A stretch of 64,000 nt of DNA from Haloarcula mannanilytica (lineage in GTDB: Archaea > Halobacteriota > Halobacteria > Halobacteriales > Haloarculaceae): assembly GCF_005406125.1 (NCBI RefSeq), contig NZ_BIXZ01000001.1:930001-994000 (forward strand), written 5' to 3'. Positions 54,751-63,175 of the stretch are shown in pieces; within the stretch, counting starts at the first letter, position 1; every line of letters starts with the position of its first letter. The notes under the pieces were generated by a model, which ran no database searches, had not been told where the DNA came from, and saw nothing but the letters and a program-made list of their open reading frames with translations. Made by a program: the position numbers and the translations under genes.

Positions 54751-55968
54751 TTACCGACCGAGGTCGGCGTGCGCCGAAGAGAGGTGTCGAGACGAGAGCG
54801 CCGCGAGCAGGGAGAGTTCCCCGGCCAGCGCGCCGGCGGCGATGACCTCCGCGAGCGCGTCGGCGTTGCTCCCGGCGGGGTCGCCGCCACCGGCGTAGCC
54901 CAGCACGTCTAACGCCTCGGACTGGGTCGGAAGCCCCGTCCCGCCGCCGACGGTGCCGACCTCCAGCGACGCGATGGTGACCGAGGCGTAGAGGCCGTCC
55001 TCGCGGGCGTCGACGGTTGTGATGGCGTTGCTCCCCTCGACGACCTGGGCGATGTCCTGGCCGAGCGCGAGGAAGGCGGCGGCGACGACGTTGGCGGCGT
55101 GGGCGTTGAACCCCAGCGCGCCGGCCTTCGCCGAGCCGACGAGGTTCTTGCGTGTATTCGCTTCGACGATGGCTTCGGAGGTCGTATCCAGTCGCTCCTC
55201 GACCTGCTCGTGAGGAATGAGTACGTCCGCGGCGACGGTCCGACCGCGCCCCTCAACGGCGTTGATGGCGGCCGGTTTCTTATCCGAACAGAGGTTGCCC
55301 GACAGCGCGACGAGGTCGGCCGGCGTCTCGGACTCGATAACGTCGCAGGCCGCCTCCGTTGCGATGGTCGCCATGTTCATCCCCATCGCGTCCTTGGTGT
55401 CGTAGGAGAACCGCAGGAAGACGCTGTCGCCGACGACGTAGGGCGTCACGTCCTGCAGTTCACCGTGGCTCGTCGTCGACTCGGCGGCGTCAGCCAGGGC
55501 GTCGACGTGTTCGCGGACCCAGGCCGACACCTCGCCCGCTTCGGCCACGTCTTCGACGCGGAACACCGGTGCGCGGGTCATCCCGGATTTGAGCACGCGA
55601 GCGGTCGCACCGCCGGCGGTCCGGATCGTCGAGACGCCGCGGTTGACCGAGGCCAGCAGCGCACCCTCGCTGGTCGCCAGCGGGAGGTGGTGGTCGCCCT
55701 CGGCGGCCCCGCCGTCGACGGGCAGCGGACCGACGACGCCCATTGGGACCTGTGCCGCGCCGATCATGTTCTCGATGTTGCTCTCGGCGTCGGCAGCGTC
55801 GAAGGTGTAGTCGCCGACCGCAGAGAGGTCCGTGCCAGTCTCCGCGGCCAGCAGGTGTCTGCGGGCCGCCGCCGCGGTGTCGGGGTCGGCGTGGTCTTCC
55901 AGTTCGTAGAGGCGTAGCTCACCCTCGCGGACACGCGCCGCGAGGTCTTCGGCGTCGGAGTCAGTCAT
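54751..55968 (-). CDS. hmgA: 3-Hydroxy-3-methylglutaryl-CoA reductase (NADPH)
   Basis: This 405-residue class I enzyme makes mevalonate, the precursor of archaeal isoprenoid lipids. Motifs are 'ENMIGAAQVPMGVVGPLPVDG' (near residues 65-85), 'FSYDTKDAMGMNMATIATEA', 'GNLCSDKKPAAIN' (catalytic Lys region) and 'GTVGGGTGLPTQSEALDVLG' (NADPH side). The catalytic His is likely in 'LSSRHLSSAHADLGR' at the C-terminus. A TATA-like TGTTAGGG about 28 nt upstream supports ATG 55968. It is the target of statins in halophiles (established). Confidence 0.95.
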   Translation of the reverse strand: MTDSDAEDLAARVREGELRLYELEDHADPDTAAAARRHLLAAETGTDLSAVGDYTFDAADAESNIENMIGAAQVPMGVVGPLPVDGGAAEGDHHLPLATSEGALLASVNRGVSTIRTAGGATARVLKSGMTRAPVFRVEDVAEAGEVSAWVREHVDALADAAESTTSHGELQDVTPYVVGDSVFLRFSYDTKDAMGMNMATIATEAACDVIESETPADLVALSGNLCSDKKPAAINAVEGRGRTVAADVLIPHEQVEERLDTTSEAIVEANTRKNLVGSAKAGALGFNAHAANVVAAAFLALGQDIAQVVEGSNAITTVDAREDGLYASVTIASLEVGTVGGGTGLPTQSEALDVLGYAGGGDPAGSNADALAEVIAAGALAGELSLLAALSSRHLSSAHADLGR

Positions 55969-55993
55969 ACTGCCCGGTGTGCGTTCGGGACCC

Positions 55994-56001
55994 CTAACAG
56001 T
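55994..56001 (-). promoter_or_regulatory. TATA-like box of hmgA
   Basis: On the minus strand this reads ACTGTTAG, continuing GGG just downstream, centred about 28-29 nt before the ATG at 55968. Confidence 0.45.
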
Positions 56002-56202
56002 TGCTCTTGGCGGGCGAACCGTTTTGCGGCCGCCGGTCGGGAACGTCGTATGGTCGACCTGCTCTCCACCTCCCCGTGGGACGTGCCAGACAGCGAGGTC
56101 TCGGACATAACTGTCACGCTGACCGTCAGTGACGGCAACGGAGTGTTCGACGCTAGACGTTGAATCCGACGGCCAGCGGTTTCGAAGGAGTTAGCTTTTG
56201 TC

Positions 56203-56322
56203 ACACGGTAACAAATAACAATATTCGTCAATACACGGTATAGAATCTGATAGCCCACCAAAGACAGTAATAAAATCTGCAAAGCCACCAATATAGATGT
56301 TCAGTATCTAGTCTGCCACCAA
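56203..56322 (+). repeat. Array of direct repeats spaced 30-31 bp upstream of nadA
   Basis: Three aligned 18-mers share the ending CCACCAA: AATCTGATAGCCCACCAA (56244-56261), AATCTGCAAAGCCACCAA (56274-56291) and TATCTAGTCTGCCACCAA (56305-56322). Their starts are 30 and 31 bp apart. Upstream, ACACGGTA occurs twice 30 bp apart (56203-56210 and 56233-56240). A spacing near three helical turns suggests protein binding on one face of the DNA. Confidence 0.6.
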
Positions 56323-56334
56323 CAACTGTCTTTG

Positions 56335-56347
56335 AAGATAAAATCTT
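56335..56347 (+). promoter_or_regulatory. TATA/inverted repeat near the nadA promoter
   Basis: AAGAT-AAA-ATCTT is a 13-bp inverted repeat that contains a TATA-like GATAAAATC, about 25 nt before the GTG at 56367 and 60 nt before the ATG at 56403. Transcription probably starts near 56366, giving either a leaderless GTG start or a 37-nt leader to the ATG. Confidence 0.45.
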
Positions 56348-56402
56348 TTCATGTAGTAGTTCCGAAGTGAGAGTACCGACAGGTGGATACATCGTGCCCG
56401 AA

Positions 56403-57530
56403 ATGGAAACTGCCGCGTTCGAGACGGACCTCAGCCTCTTCAAGTACGACAACCTCGAGCAGCTCCCGCCGGAGTACCGGGACCTCGAAGCAGCCGAACG
56501 GACCGAGCGCATCGAGAGCGCGCTCGACGAACTCGGTGACGACGTGGTCATTCTGGGCCACAACTACCAGCGCCAGGAGATTGTCGAACACGCCGACTTC
56601 ATCGGTGACTCCTACCAGCTCTCGAAGGAGGCCGCCCAGTCCGACGCCGACTACGTTGTCTTCGGCGGCGTGACGTTCATGGCCGAATCCGCGGACATCA
56701 TCACGGACGACGACCAGTCCGTGATTCTCCCGTCGATGGAGGCGTCCTGCCCGATGGCCGGGATGGCCGAGGCGCTACAGGTCGACGCCGCGTGGGCGGA
56801 ACTGACCGCGGCGCTCGACAACGACGAAGAGATAATCCCCATCACGTACATGAACAGCTACGCCGACCTGAAGGCCTTCTGCGCCGAGCAGGGCGGGCTC
56901 GTCTGCACCTCGTCGAACGCTCACAAGGCCTTCGAGTACGCCTTCGAGAAGGGCGACAAGGTGCTGTTCCTGCCCGACAAACACCTCGGTGAGAACACGG
57001 CCCACCGGCTCGGCATGGCCGACGAGACGGTGGAGTGGGACCCCTGGGACGCCGAGGGGACCGACGCCGCCGACGCCGTGGAAAACGACATCATCCTCTG
57101 GGAGGGGTACTGCCAGGTCCACGAGCGGTTCCGCGAGCACCACATCGAGTCCATCCGCGAGGACTACCCCGACGCGAACGTCATCGTCCACCCCGAATGT
57201 CGCCGCGAGGTCGTTGAAGCCGCCGATGTGGCCGGCTCCACCTCGACCATCTGTGAGTCCGTCGCCGAGGCCGACCCCGGCGAGACGTGGGCTATTGGCA
57301 CCGAGATTCACCTCACCCACCACCTCCAGCGGTGGCACCCCGACGTGAACGTCGTGCCGCTGTGTGGCGAGGCCTGCATGGACTGCAACGCCATGCGCCA
57401 GATCGACCCGAACTACCTCGCGTGGGTGCTGGAGGAACTGGTCGCGGGCCGCGAGCGCAACGTCATCGAGGTCGCGCCCGAAGAGAAGGGCCTGGCACAG
57501 GTCGCGATGGACCGGATGCTGGAGATATAA
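56403..57530 (+). CDS. nadA: Quinolinate synthase
   Basis: This 375-residue [4Fe-4S] enzyme condenses iminoaspartate with dihydroxyacetone phosphate to quinolinate. The three cluster cysteines are in 'MEASCPMAGMAEAL' (near residue 118), 'WEGYCQVHERF' (near 235) and 'CGEACMDCNAMRQID' (near 325). 'VILGHNYQRQEIVEHADFIGDSYQLSKEA' is the first domain's substrate site. I prefer the ATG at 56403 ('METAAFETDLSLFKYDN') because the family begins there; an in-frame GTG at 56367 is 36 nt upstream. It heads nadA-nadB-nadC. Confidence 0.93.
   Translation: METAAFETDLSLFKYDNLEQLPPEYRDLEAAERTERIESALDELGDDVVILGHNYQRQEIVEHADFIGDSYQLSKEAAQSDADYVVFGGVTFMAESADIITDDDQSVILPSMEASCPMAGMAEALQVDAAWAELTAALDNDEEIIPITYMNSYADLKAFCAEQGGLVCTSSNAHKAFEYAFEKGDKVLFLPDKHLGENTAHRLGMADETVEWDPWDAEGTDAADAVENDIILWEGYCQVHERFREHHIESIREDYPDANVIVHPECRREVVEAADVAGSTSTICESVAEADPGETWAIGTEIHLTHHLQRWHPDVNVVPLCGEACMDCNAMRQIDPNYLAWVLEELVAGRERNVIEVAPEEKGLAQVAMDRMLEI
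57521..57524 (+). promoter_or_regulatory. Shine-Dalgarno-like GGAG before nadB
   Basis: GGAG lies 8 nt before the nadB ATG at 57533, inside the end of nadA. Internal operon genes here appear to use ribosome-binding sites rather than leaderless starts. Confidence 0.5.
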
Positions 57531-57532
57531 CC

Positions 57533-59047
57533 ATGCCGGACGACGCCACAACGACGGACGTACTGGTCATCGGCTCCGGTATCGCCGGGCTGGCGGCCGC
57601 GCTCGCTGCGGCCCGAGAGGACGACGACGTGACGCTCGCCACCAAGGCGACCCGCCCGGAGGGGGCCTCCTCCTGGTGGGCACAGGGCGGTATCGCCGTC
57701 TCACGGGACACCCCAGAAGAGTTCAAGGCGGACATCATGGCCGCCTCGGACGGTACGGCTGACCCCGACGCCGTCGATGTGCTGGTCGAAAATGCAAACG
57801 AGGCCGTCGAAGACGTGCTGCTGGAGACGCTCGATGTGGAATTTGACCAGAACGGGTCTGGCCACGACTTCACCCGCGAGGCCGCCCACAGCGAGGACCG
57901 CATCCTCCACGTCGACGCCGCCACGGGCAAGCACATCCACGTCCCGTTCCTGAACTACGTCGACGACCACGACGGCGTGGAGATTCTAGACGACACCGCC
58001 GCGCTCGAACTCGTCCGCCACGAGGGGCGGGTCCACGGCGCGATGCTCGAATCCGACGGTGAAGTCGAGCCGTACTTCGCCGGCAGCGTCGTGCTGGCGA
58101 CCGGCGGTATCGGCGACCTCTACCCGCGGACGACCAACCCTGACAATACGACCGGCGACGGCATCGGGATGGCCGCGCTGGCCGGGGCCGAAATCGAGGA
58201 CATGGAGTACGTCCAGTTCCACCCGACAGCATGTGTCTTAGAAGACAATGAGGTCGCCTTCCTCGTCAGCGAGGCCGTCCGCGGCGAAGGCGGCCTGCTG
58301 CGCAACGGCGACGGCGAACGGTTCATGCCCGGCTACCACGCCGACGCCGAACTCGCGCCCCGCGACGTGGTCGCCCGGGCAGTCAAAGCTGAGCGCGAGG
58401 CCACCGGCGAAGTCACGCTGGATGTCTCGCCACTCGATTTCGCCGCCGAGTTCCCAGGCCTCGTTGAGCGCTGTGAGGAACACGGCATCGACTGGACCGA
58501 AGGCATCCCGGTCGCGCCCGCCGAACACTTCCTCTGTGGCGGTATCAGCGTCGACGACCGCGGCCGGACGACACTGGACCAACTGTATGCCGTCGGTGAG
58601 TGTTCCCGGACCGGCGTCCACGGCGCGAACCGCCTCGCCAGCACGTCCCTGCTGGAGGGACTGGTCTGGGGCCTGCGCGCCGGCGAAGACGCCGCCGGGG
58701 CCGAGCCGGAGCCAATCGAAACGCCGGAGCTGCTGGAACGGGACCCAGACCTGCCCGAGCGGTTCGCCCGCGACAAGTTCCAGCGGTTGACCCGCGTGAT
58801 GGACGAGAACGTCGGCGTCGAGCGCGACCCCGCTGAACTCCAGCGCGCGATGGCTGTACTCCGGCGACTCAAAGGCGAAGTCGACGCCTACGTGCGGACC
58901 CGGACCAGCCGGTCGCTGTACGAACTGCGCCACGCCAGCGTCACTGCGCTGCTGGTCGCGCGCCACGCCGCGGAGAACGAGGAGAGTGTTGGCACGCACA
59001 ACCTCGTGGACGCGAGCGAGGACCCGCCGGAGCCCACGGCCGACTGA
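57533..59047 (+). CDS. nadB: L-aspartate oxidase
   Basis: This 504-residue FAD enzyme oxidises L-aspartate to iminoaspartate for NadA. The FAD-binding fold is 'DVLVIGSGIAGLAAALAAAR' near residues 9-28. 'GASSWWAQGGIAVS', 'HSEDRILHVDAATGKHIHVPFL' and 'SEAVRGEGGLLRN' are typical of the fumarate-reductase/NadB family, and 'YAVGECSRTGVHGANRLASTSLLEGLVWG' closes the flavin site. The C-terminal helical domain ends 'NEESVGTHNLVDASEDPPEPTAD'. The ATG follows the nadA stop by 2 nt, and its stop overlaps nadC by one base (TGATG). Confidence 0.95.
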   Translation: MPDDATTTDVLVIGSGIAGLAAALAAAREDDDVTLATKATRPEGASSWWAQGGIAVSRDTPEEFKADIMAASDGTADPDAVDVLVENANEAVEDVLLETLDVEFDQNGSGHDFTREAAHSEDRILHVDAATGKHIHVPFLNYVDDHDGVEILDDTAALELVRHEGRVHGAMLESDGEVEPYFAGSVVLATGGIGDLYPRTTNPDNTTGDGIGMAALAGAEIEDMEYVQFHPTACVLEDNEVAFLVSEAVRGEGGLLRNGDGERFMPGYHADAELAPRDVVARAVKAEREATGEVTLDVSPLDFAAEFPGLVERCEEHGIDWTEGIPVAPAEHFLCGGISVDDRGRTTLDQLYAVGECSRTGVHGANRLASTSLLEGLVWGLRAGEDAAGAEPEPIETPELLERDPDLPERFARDKFQRLTRVMDENVGVERDPAELQRAMAVLRRLKGEVDAYVRTRTSRSLYELRHASVTALLVARHAAENEESVGTHNLVDASEDPPEPTAD

Positions 59048-59868
59048 TGCTCACCGACAGCGACATCGAGCGGTGGCTCCGTGAGGACGTGGGCCACCAC
59101 GATGTGACCAACGACGTGCCCGGAACGACCGAGGGTCGGCTGGTCGCGAAAGAGTCCGGCGTTATTTCCGGGCTCCACGCGGCCACCGCGGTGTTCGAGT
59201 ATCTGGACTGTGATGTCAAGACACCCGTCGCCGCCGGTGAGAGAATCGACGCCGGTGATGTCGTGCTTCGCGTCGACGGCCCCGCACAGTCCGTGCTCCG
59301 CGGCGAACGCGTTGCCGTGAACATCACCGGCCACGCGTCGGGCGTGGCGACGAAGACCCGAGCCGCCGTCGACGCAACGGAAGCGGCCACGGTGGAATCC
59401 CCACCCCGCATCGCCGGCACGCGGAAGACGACGCCCGGCTTGCGCGGCATCGAGAAGCGAGCGGTGGCGGCCGGCGGCGGCGACACCCACCGACTGGACC
59501 TCTCGCACATGGTGATGGTCAAGGACAACCACATCGCCGAGATGGGACTGGTCGACGCCATTGACCACTTCCGCGAGCGGGCCTCATTCACCACGAAAGT
59601 CGACGTGGAGGTGGAAACGCCTGAGGACGCCCCGCGAGCGGCCGAGGCCGGCGCGGACATCCTCCTGCTGGACAACATGTCCCCCGCCGAGACCGAGCGG
59701 GCCGTCGACATCGTGGCTGAGTCCGATGCCGACGCGCTCACGGAGGCCAGCGGCGGTATTACGGTCGAGAACGTGCCGGCCTACGCCGAAACGGGCGTGG
59801 ATATCATCTCGATGGGGGCGCTGACCCACTCCGCACCGACGCTGGATTTCTCCTTTAGAACTGGTTAG
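59047..59868 (+). CDS. nadC: Nicotinate-nucleotide pyrophosphorylase (carboxylating)
   Basis: This 273-residue enzyme converts quinolinate and PRPP to nicotinate mononucleotide. It starts 'MLTDSDIERWLREDVGHHDVT'. The PRPP/quinolinate site is 'RIAGTRKTTPGLRGIEKRAV' near residues 120-140, followed by 'HRLDLSHMVMVKDNHIAEMG' and 'VDVEVETPEDAPRA'. The end 'ETGVDIISMGALTHSAPTLDFSFRTG' is the diagnostic C-terminus. It is the third gene of the nad operon. Confidence 0.95.
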   Translation: MLTDSDIERWLREDVGHHDVTNDVPGTTEGRLVAKESGVISGLHAATAVFEYLDCDVKTPVAAGERIDAGDVVLRVDGPAQSVLRGERVAVNITGHASGVATKTRAAVDATEAATVESPPRIAGTRKTTPGLRGIEKRAVAAGGGDTHRLDLSHMVMVKDNHIAEMGLVDAIDHFRERASFTTKVDVEVETPEDAPRAAEAGADILLLDNMSPAETERAVDIVAESDADALTEASGGITVENVPAYAETGVDIISMGALTHSAPTLDFSFRTG

Positions 59869-59892
59869 GTGCCCCTAACCCCCGTCGCTCGG

Positions 59893-60639
59893 TCACTCTC
59901 GACTGTCGTCGAACCGTCGCGCCAGCATGACCTCGTCGACCAGTTCGCCCCGAATTTCGTAGTGGTCATCCCGGACAGCCTCAACTGTCCAGCCGGCCGC
60001 CTTCAGGAAGTCGATGGCCCGCTCGTTTGTGGCCGGCAGGCTGTTGTACACCTTCCGGCAGCCCCGGCTCGCGGCCCACTCGACCCCGCGGTGCAGCAGG
60101 TGGCTGCCGATCCCGTGGCGGCGGTACGTCTCCATCACCCCAAGCGTTAGTTCGGCCGTCGACGAGAGCTCCGCCACCTCGGACATGGAAACGTGGGCCC
60201 AGCCGACGACATCGTCGTCGACGGTGGCGACGAACACGATCCGACAGCGGTTGGGACCCCAGCGGACGAGTGTGTTCTCGTAGGCCAGTTGCTCCGCGAC
60301 GCCGGCTGCGGCGAGATACGGCTCCTCGCTGGTGACCTCCCGTATCGTACCGACGACGCCGGAGAGGTCCGACGGTCGGGAGGGCCGGATCTCGTAGCTG
60401 ACGCCGGCCTCGTAGTGTTCGGCGGTCTCGCCCTGATGGAGGGCGACGGTGAGCTTCCCGTCCTCGGTGGTCTCGATGAGGTCGTCGCGTTTGAGGATGG
60501 AGAGGTGGTGCTGGAAGCGCTCGGGGTCGACGCTGATGGCTTCGGCCACCTCGGCGGGCGCGACGGGGCCGTTTCGCTCCACGAACCGATACACGTCAGA
60601 CCGGTCGCCGCCGAGTTCGAGGTCTGTTGGGGACGGCAT
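59893..60639 (-). CDS. HTH-GNAT fusion protein (N-acetyltransferase)
   Basis: A 248-residue protein whose start I place at ATG 60639 ('MPSPTDLELGGDRSDVYRFV'), with a TATA-like TTTTCAAG about 32 nt upstream; a longer frame from 60705 is possible. The first 70 residues form a winged helix ('ERNGPVAPAEVAEAISVDPERFQHHLSILKRDDLIE'). The remainder is a GNAT domain with the acetyl-CoA loop 'VMETYRRHGIGSHLLHRGVEWA' and 'NERAIDFLKAAGWTVE'. It may regulate transcription, acetylate a small molecule or do both. It converges with nadC and diverges from kptA. Confidence 0.85.
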   Translation of the reverse strand: MPSPTDLELGGDRSDVYRFVERNGPVAPAEVAEAISVDPERFQHHLSILKRDDLIETTEDGKLTVALHQGETAEHYEAGVSYEIRPSRPSDLSGVVGTIREVTSEEPYLAAAGVAEQLAYENTLVRWGPNRCRIVFVATVDDDVVGWAHVSMSEVAELSSTAELTLGVMETYRRHGIGSHLLHRGVEWAASRGCRKVYNSLPATNERAIDFLKAAGWTVEAVRDDHYEIRGELVDEVMLARRFDDSRE

Positions 60640-60768
60640 CTCGCTACGGGCCAATGGTGACTGTATCCACTTGAAAACACCCGGCACATGTGCTTGTTTG
60701 TTCATGGTTATCCCGACGCGATATCCGTTCACGTGACGCTTTTGTACGGCCGTGGCCCATCCCCGACC

Positions 60769-61437
60769 ATGCCAGATGCGGTCCGTCGCTGTCCCGAGGA
60801 CGGGTTCTTCGAGGGCGACACGTGCCCGGTTTGTGACGGAGAAGGGACCCGCGTTCTCGACGGCGCACGACGGCGACAGCTCTCGAAGTACGTCTCGGGG
60901 GCGCTCAGACACTTCCCCGACGACGCGGGCATCGAGTTAGACGAGGCCGGCTGGACGGCGTTCGATTCCCTCCGCGCTGCAGTCGAGCGAAAGTACGACT
61001 GGGCCGACGGCGAGGCGCTGGCAGGCGTCATCGCCACGGACCCAAAGGGGCGCTTCGAGCGAACTGGAGTCAGCGACGAGTCGGGCGAAGTAGCCGCTGA
61101 CGGTTGCGTTCGAGCGGCCTACGGGCACTCTGTCGACGTGACCCTCAATGGGACCGACGACCCTGTCCCGGCGACGCTGTATCACGGGACCGCCCCGCGG
61201 AACGTCGCGTCGATACGCGAAGCGGGACTGCAGCCGATGAACCGCCAGAGGGTTCACCTCTCGGACTCCGTCGCGGCGGCCCGCGAAGTGGGACATCGTC
61301 ACGCCGACGCCCCCGTCGTGTTCATCGTCGACGCTGGGGCGATGCAGGCCGACGGCCGACGCATCGTCAAACGAGGGACCGAGACGTACACGACCGACCG
61401 CGTCCCGCCGCAGTACCTCTCGCTGCTGGACGAATAG
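60769..61437 (+). CDS. kptA: RNA 2'-phosphotransferase (Tpt1/KptA) with N-terminal zinc ribbon
   Basis: This 222-residue enzyme transfers an RNA 2'-phosphate to NAD+, forming ADP-ribose 1''-2''-cyclic phosphate and nicotinamide. An N-terminal ribbon (CPEDG...CPVC, residues 8-22) precedes the Tpt1 lobe 'RRRQLSKYVSGALRHFPDDAGIELDEAGW'. The NAD lobe has 'TLYHGTAPRNVASIREAGLQPMNRQRVHLSDSVAAA' and 'VVFIVDAGAM'. These carry the catalytic R-H-R-R type residues. The start ATG 60769 fits TATA-like CTTTTGTACG at about -26. It uses the NAD+ made by the neighbouring nad operon product pathway. Confidence 0.9.
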   Translation: MPDAVRRCPEDGFFEGDTCPVCDGEGTRVLDGARRRQLSKYVSGALRHFPDDAGIELDEAGWTAFDSLRAAVERKYDWADGEALAGVIATDPKGRFERTGVSDESGEVAADGCVRAAYGHSVDVTLNGTDDPVPATLYHGTAPRNVASIREAGLQPMNRQRVHLSDSVAAAREVGHRHADAPVVFIVDAGAMQADGRRIVKRGTETYTTDRVPPQYLSLLDE

Positions 61438-61454
61438 CGTTGGTGCGTCGCCCG

Positions 61455-63014
61455 TTACTCGACAAGCGGCGTGCCGGTCATTGCGGCCGGTTGGGCGATA
61501 CCCATGAGCATGAGCATCGTCGGCGCGAGGTCAGCCAGCGTCCCGCCGTCGCGGGCGGTCCGCCCGCCGGCGGTCCCGTCAGGGGAGAGGTAGATGAACG
61601 GAACGGGGTTAGTCGTGTGTGCGGTGTGTGGGTCCTCGATGGTCCCCATGTCGTCGGCGTTCCCGTGGTCGGCACAGATGAGCACGTGGCCGCCGGCGGT
61701 CTGAATCGCCTCGACCAGCCGGCCCAGTTGCTCGTCGACGGCCTCGACAGCGGTCACCGCCGCGTCGAAGTCGCCGGTGTGGCCGACCATATCGGGGTTG
61801 GCGAAGTTCAGGACCAGCGCGTCGGGATCATCAGTTCCGATGAAATCGATGGCGGTGTCGGCCAGTTCCGGCGCGCTCATCTCCGGTTGCAGGTCGTAGG
61901 TCGCCACGTCGGGGCTGTCGACGATTTCGCGGCTCTCGCCGTCGAAGGCCACCTCCCGCCCGCCGTTGAGGAAGTAGGTGACGTGGGGGTATTTCTCCGT
62001 CTCGGCCAGCCGAATCTGAGTCTTTCCGGCTTCGGAAAGTACCTCGCCGAGCACGTCCTCGGGCTGGTTCGGCGGGAAGGCGACCGGCAGGTCGAACGTC
62101 TCGTCGTACTCGGTCATAGTCACCAGTCGGGTGTCCGGCGGCTCGGTGTCGGCTCCCCAGTCCTCGGGCCGAATGTCGCCGAGCATGCGGGTGAGTTGCC
62201 GGGCGCGGTCCGACCGGAAGTTGAAAAAGATGACCGCATCGCCGTCTTCGAGGCCGGCGTGGTCGCCGACGGTCGTCGGTTCGATGAACTCGTCGGTGGT
62301 GTCGCGGGCGTAGGATTCGGTGGCTGCCGTGACGGCATCCTCTGCGTGGTTGTCGTCCTCGCGGTGAACGATAGCGTCGTAGGCCCGGCGCGTCCGTTCC
62401 CAGTTCTGGTCGCGGTCCATCGCGTAGTAGCGGCCACAGACGGTAGCGACGTGGCCCGTGCCGTGCTCTTCGGCGTGAGCTTCGAGGTCCGTGAGGTAGC
62501 TCTCTCCGCCAGTCGGCGACGTGTCGCGGCCGTCGGTGAAGGCGTGCGAGACGGCATCTGTCCCGCGCTCGCCGGCGAGTTCGATGAGCGCGTGGAGATG
62601 GTCCTGATAGGAGTGAACACCGCCGTCAGAAACGAGGCCCATGAAGTGCACGCGGCCGCCGTGGTCCTCGGCGTAGTCGAAGGCCGATAGAATCGTCTCG
62701 TTCTCGAAGAAGGGCGGGTCCTGTGCGGCGTCGTCGGGCGGCGACTGTCCCCGTGAGCGAGCGATGCTGTCGCTGACGCGGGCGGAGTCCTGCTTGACGA
62801 CGCGGCCGGCCCCGATGTTGAGGTGGCCGACCTCGGAGTTGCCCATCTGGCCCTCCGGGAGGCCGACCCGGCGGCCGTGAGTGGCAAGCGTCGACGCTGC
62901 ACCTGCGTCTCGGTAGCGGTCGAAGTTCGGCGTGTCGGCGGCGGCGACGGCATCCTGGACATCGTTGTCCGGGTTCAGGCCCCAACCGTCCAAGATAATG
63001 AGTCCGACATCCAT
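61455..63014 (-). CDS. gpmI: Phosphoglycerate mutase, cofactor-independent (iPGM)
   Basis: This 519-residue Mn-dependent phosphoglycerate mutase interconverts 3- and 2-phosphoglycerate. The N-terminal phosphatase domain has 'MDVGLIILDGWGLNPD' (metal Asp9) and the phospho-Ser motif 'LPEGQMGNSEVGHLNIGAGR' (Ser near 60). The inserted transferase domain and later 'LVLNFANPDMVGHTGDFDAAVTAVE' plus 'LICADHGNADDM' hold the remaining metal ligands. It uses the bacterial-type iPGM architecture. A TATA-like GTATTAGG is centred 27 nt upstream. It converges with kptA. Confidence 0.95.
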   Translation of the reverse strand: MDVGLIILDGWGLNPDNDVQDAVAAADTPNFDRYRDAGAASTLATHGRRVGLPEGQMGNSEVGHLNIGAGRVVKQDSARVSDSIARSRGQSPPDDAAQDPPFFENETILSAFDYAEDHGGRVHFMGLVSDGGVHSYQDHLHALIELAGERGTDAVSHAFTDGRDTSPTGGESYLTDLEAHAEEHGTGHVATVCGRYYAMDRDQNWERTRRAYDAIVHREDDNHAEDAVTAATESYARDTTDEFIEPTTVGDHAGLEDGDAVIFFNFRSDRARQLTRMLGDIRPEDWGADTEPPDTRLVTMTEYDETFDLPVAFPPNQPEDVLGEVLSEAGKTQIRLAETEKYPHVTYFLNGGREVAFDGESREIVDSPDVATYDLQPEMSAPELADTAIDFIGTDDPDALVLNFANPDMVGHTGDFDAAVTAVEAVDEQLGRLVEAIQTAGGHVLICADHGNADDMGTIEDPHTAHTTNPVPFIYLSPDGTAGGRTARDGGTLADLAPTMLMLMGIAQPAAMTGTPLVE

Positions 63015-63036
63015 ACTCGGAGGGTTGCGCGACCGG

Positions 63037-63044
63037 CCTAATAC
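63037..63044 (-). promoter_or_regulatory. TATA-like box of gpmI
   Basis: On the minus strand this reads GTATTAGG, centred about 27 nt upstream of the ATG at 63014. Confidence 0.5.
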
Positions 63045-63143
63045 ACTGTCGGTCAGTATCGAACGTGACGGTCGATAATGCGGGACCCGCGGCCGTATGG
63101 CCGTCCGGCACTCTGAAGGGTGGGGGGGGTTGCTGGAACCATG

Positions 63144-63153
63144 TTGTTAAGAG
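63144..63153 (+). promoter_or_regulatory. TATA-like box of the DUF7522-type gene
   Basis: TTGTTAAGAG is centred about 28 nt before the ATG at 63176. It makes that start more likely than the frame beginning at 63065. Confidence 0.45.
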
Positions 63154-63175
63154 GCTGGCCCGTCTCCTCTCCGGT

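Larger units (their letters stand above)
56002..56402. other. Long AT-rich leader/intergenic region before nadA
   Basis: About 400 nt without a confident gene. A 37-codon plus-strand ORF (56050-56163) begins ATG and has moderately coding-like composition but no promoter or homologue that I know. From about 56180 the base composition turns AT-rich. It contains a series of direct repeats spaced 30-31 bp (see separate entry) and AAGAT-AAA-ATCTT (56335-56347). Confidence 0.45.

Noticed and set aside
56050-56163. 37-codon ORF before nadA
   Set aside because: It starts with ATG and has moderate composition, but no promoter, homologue or conserved context is apparent, so I did not list it as a gene.
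56203-56322. CRISPR remnant or replication iterons
   Set aside because: Repeats are short and imperfect, without equal-length conserved repeats flanking unique spacers, and no orc1/cdc6 gene is nearby. An operator is the simpler reading.
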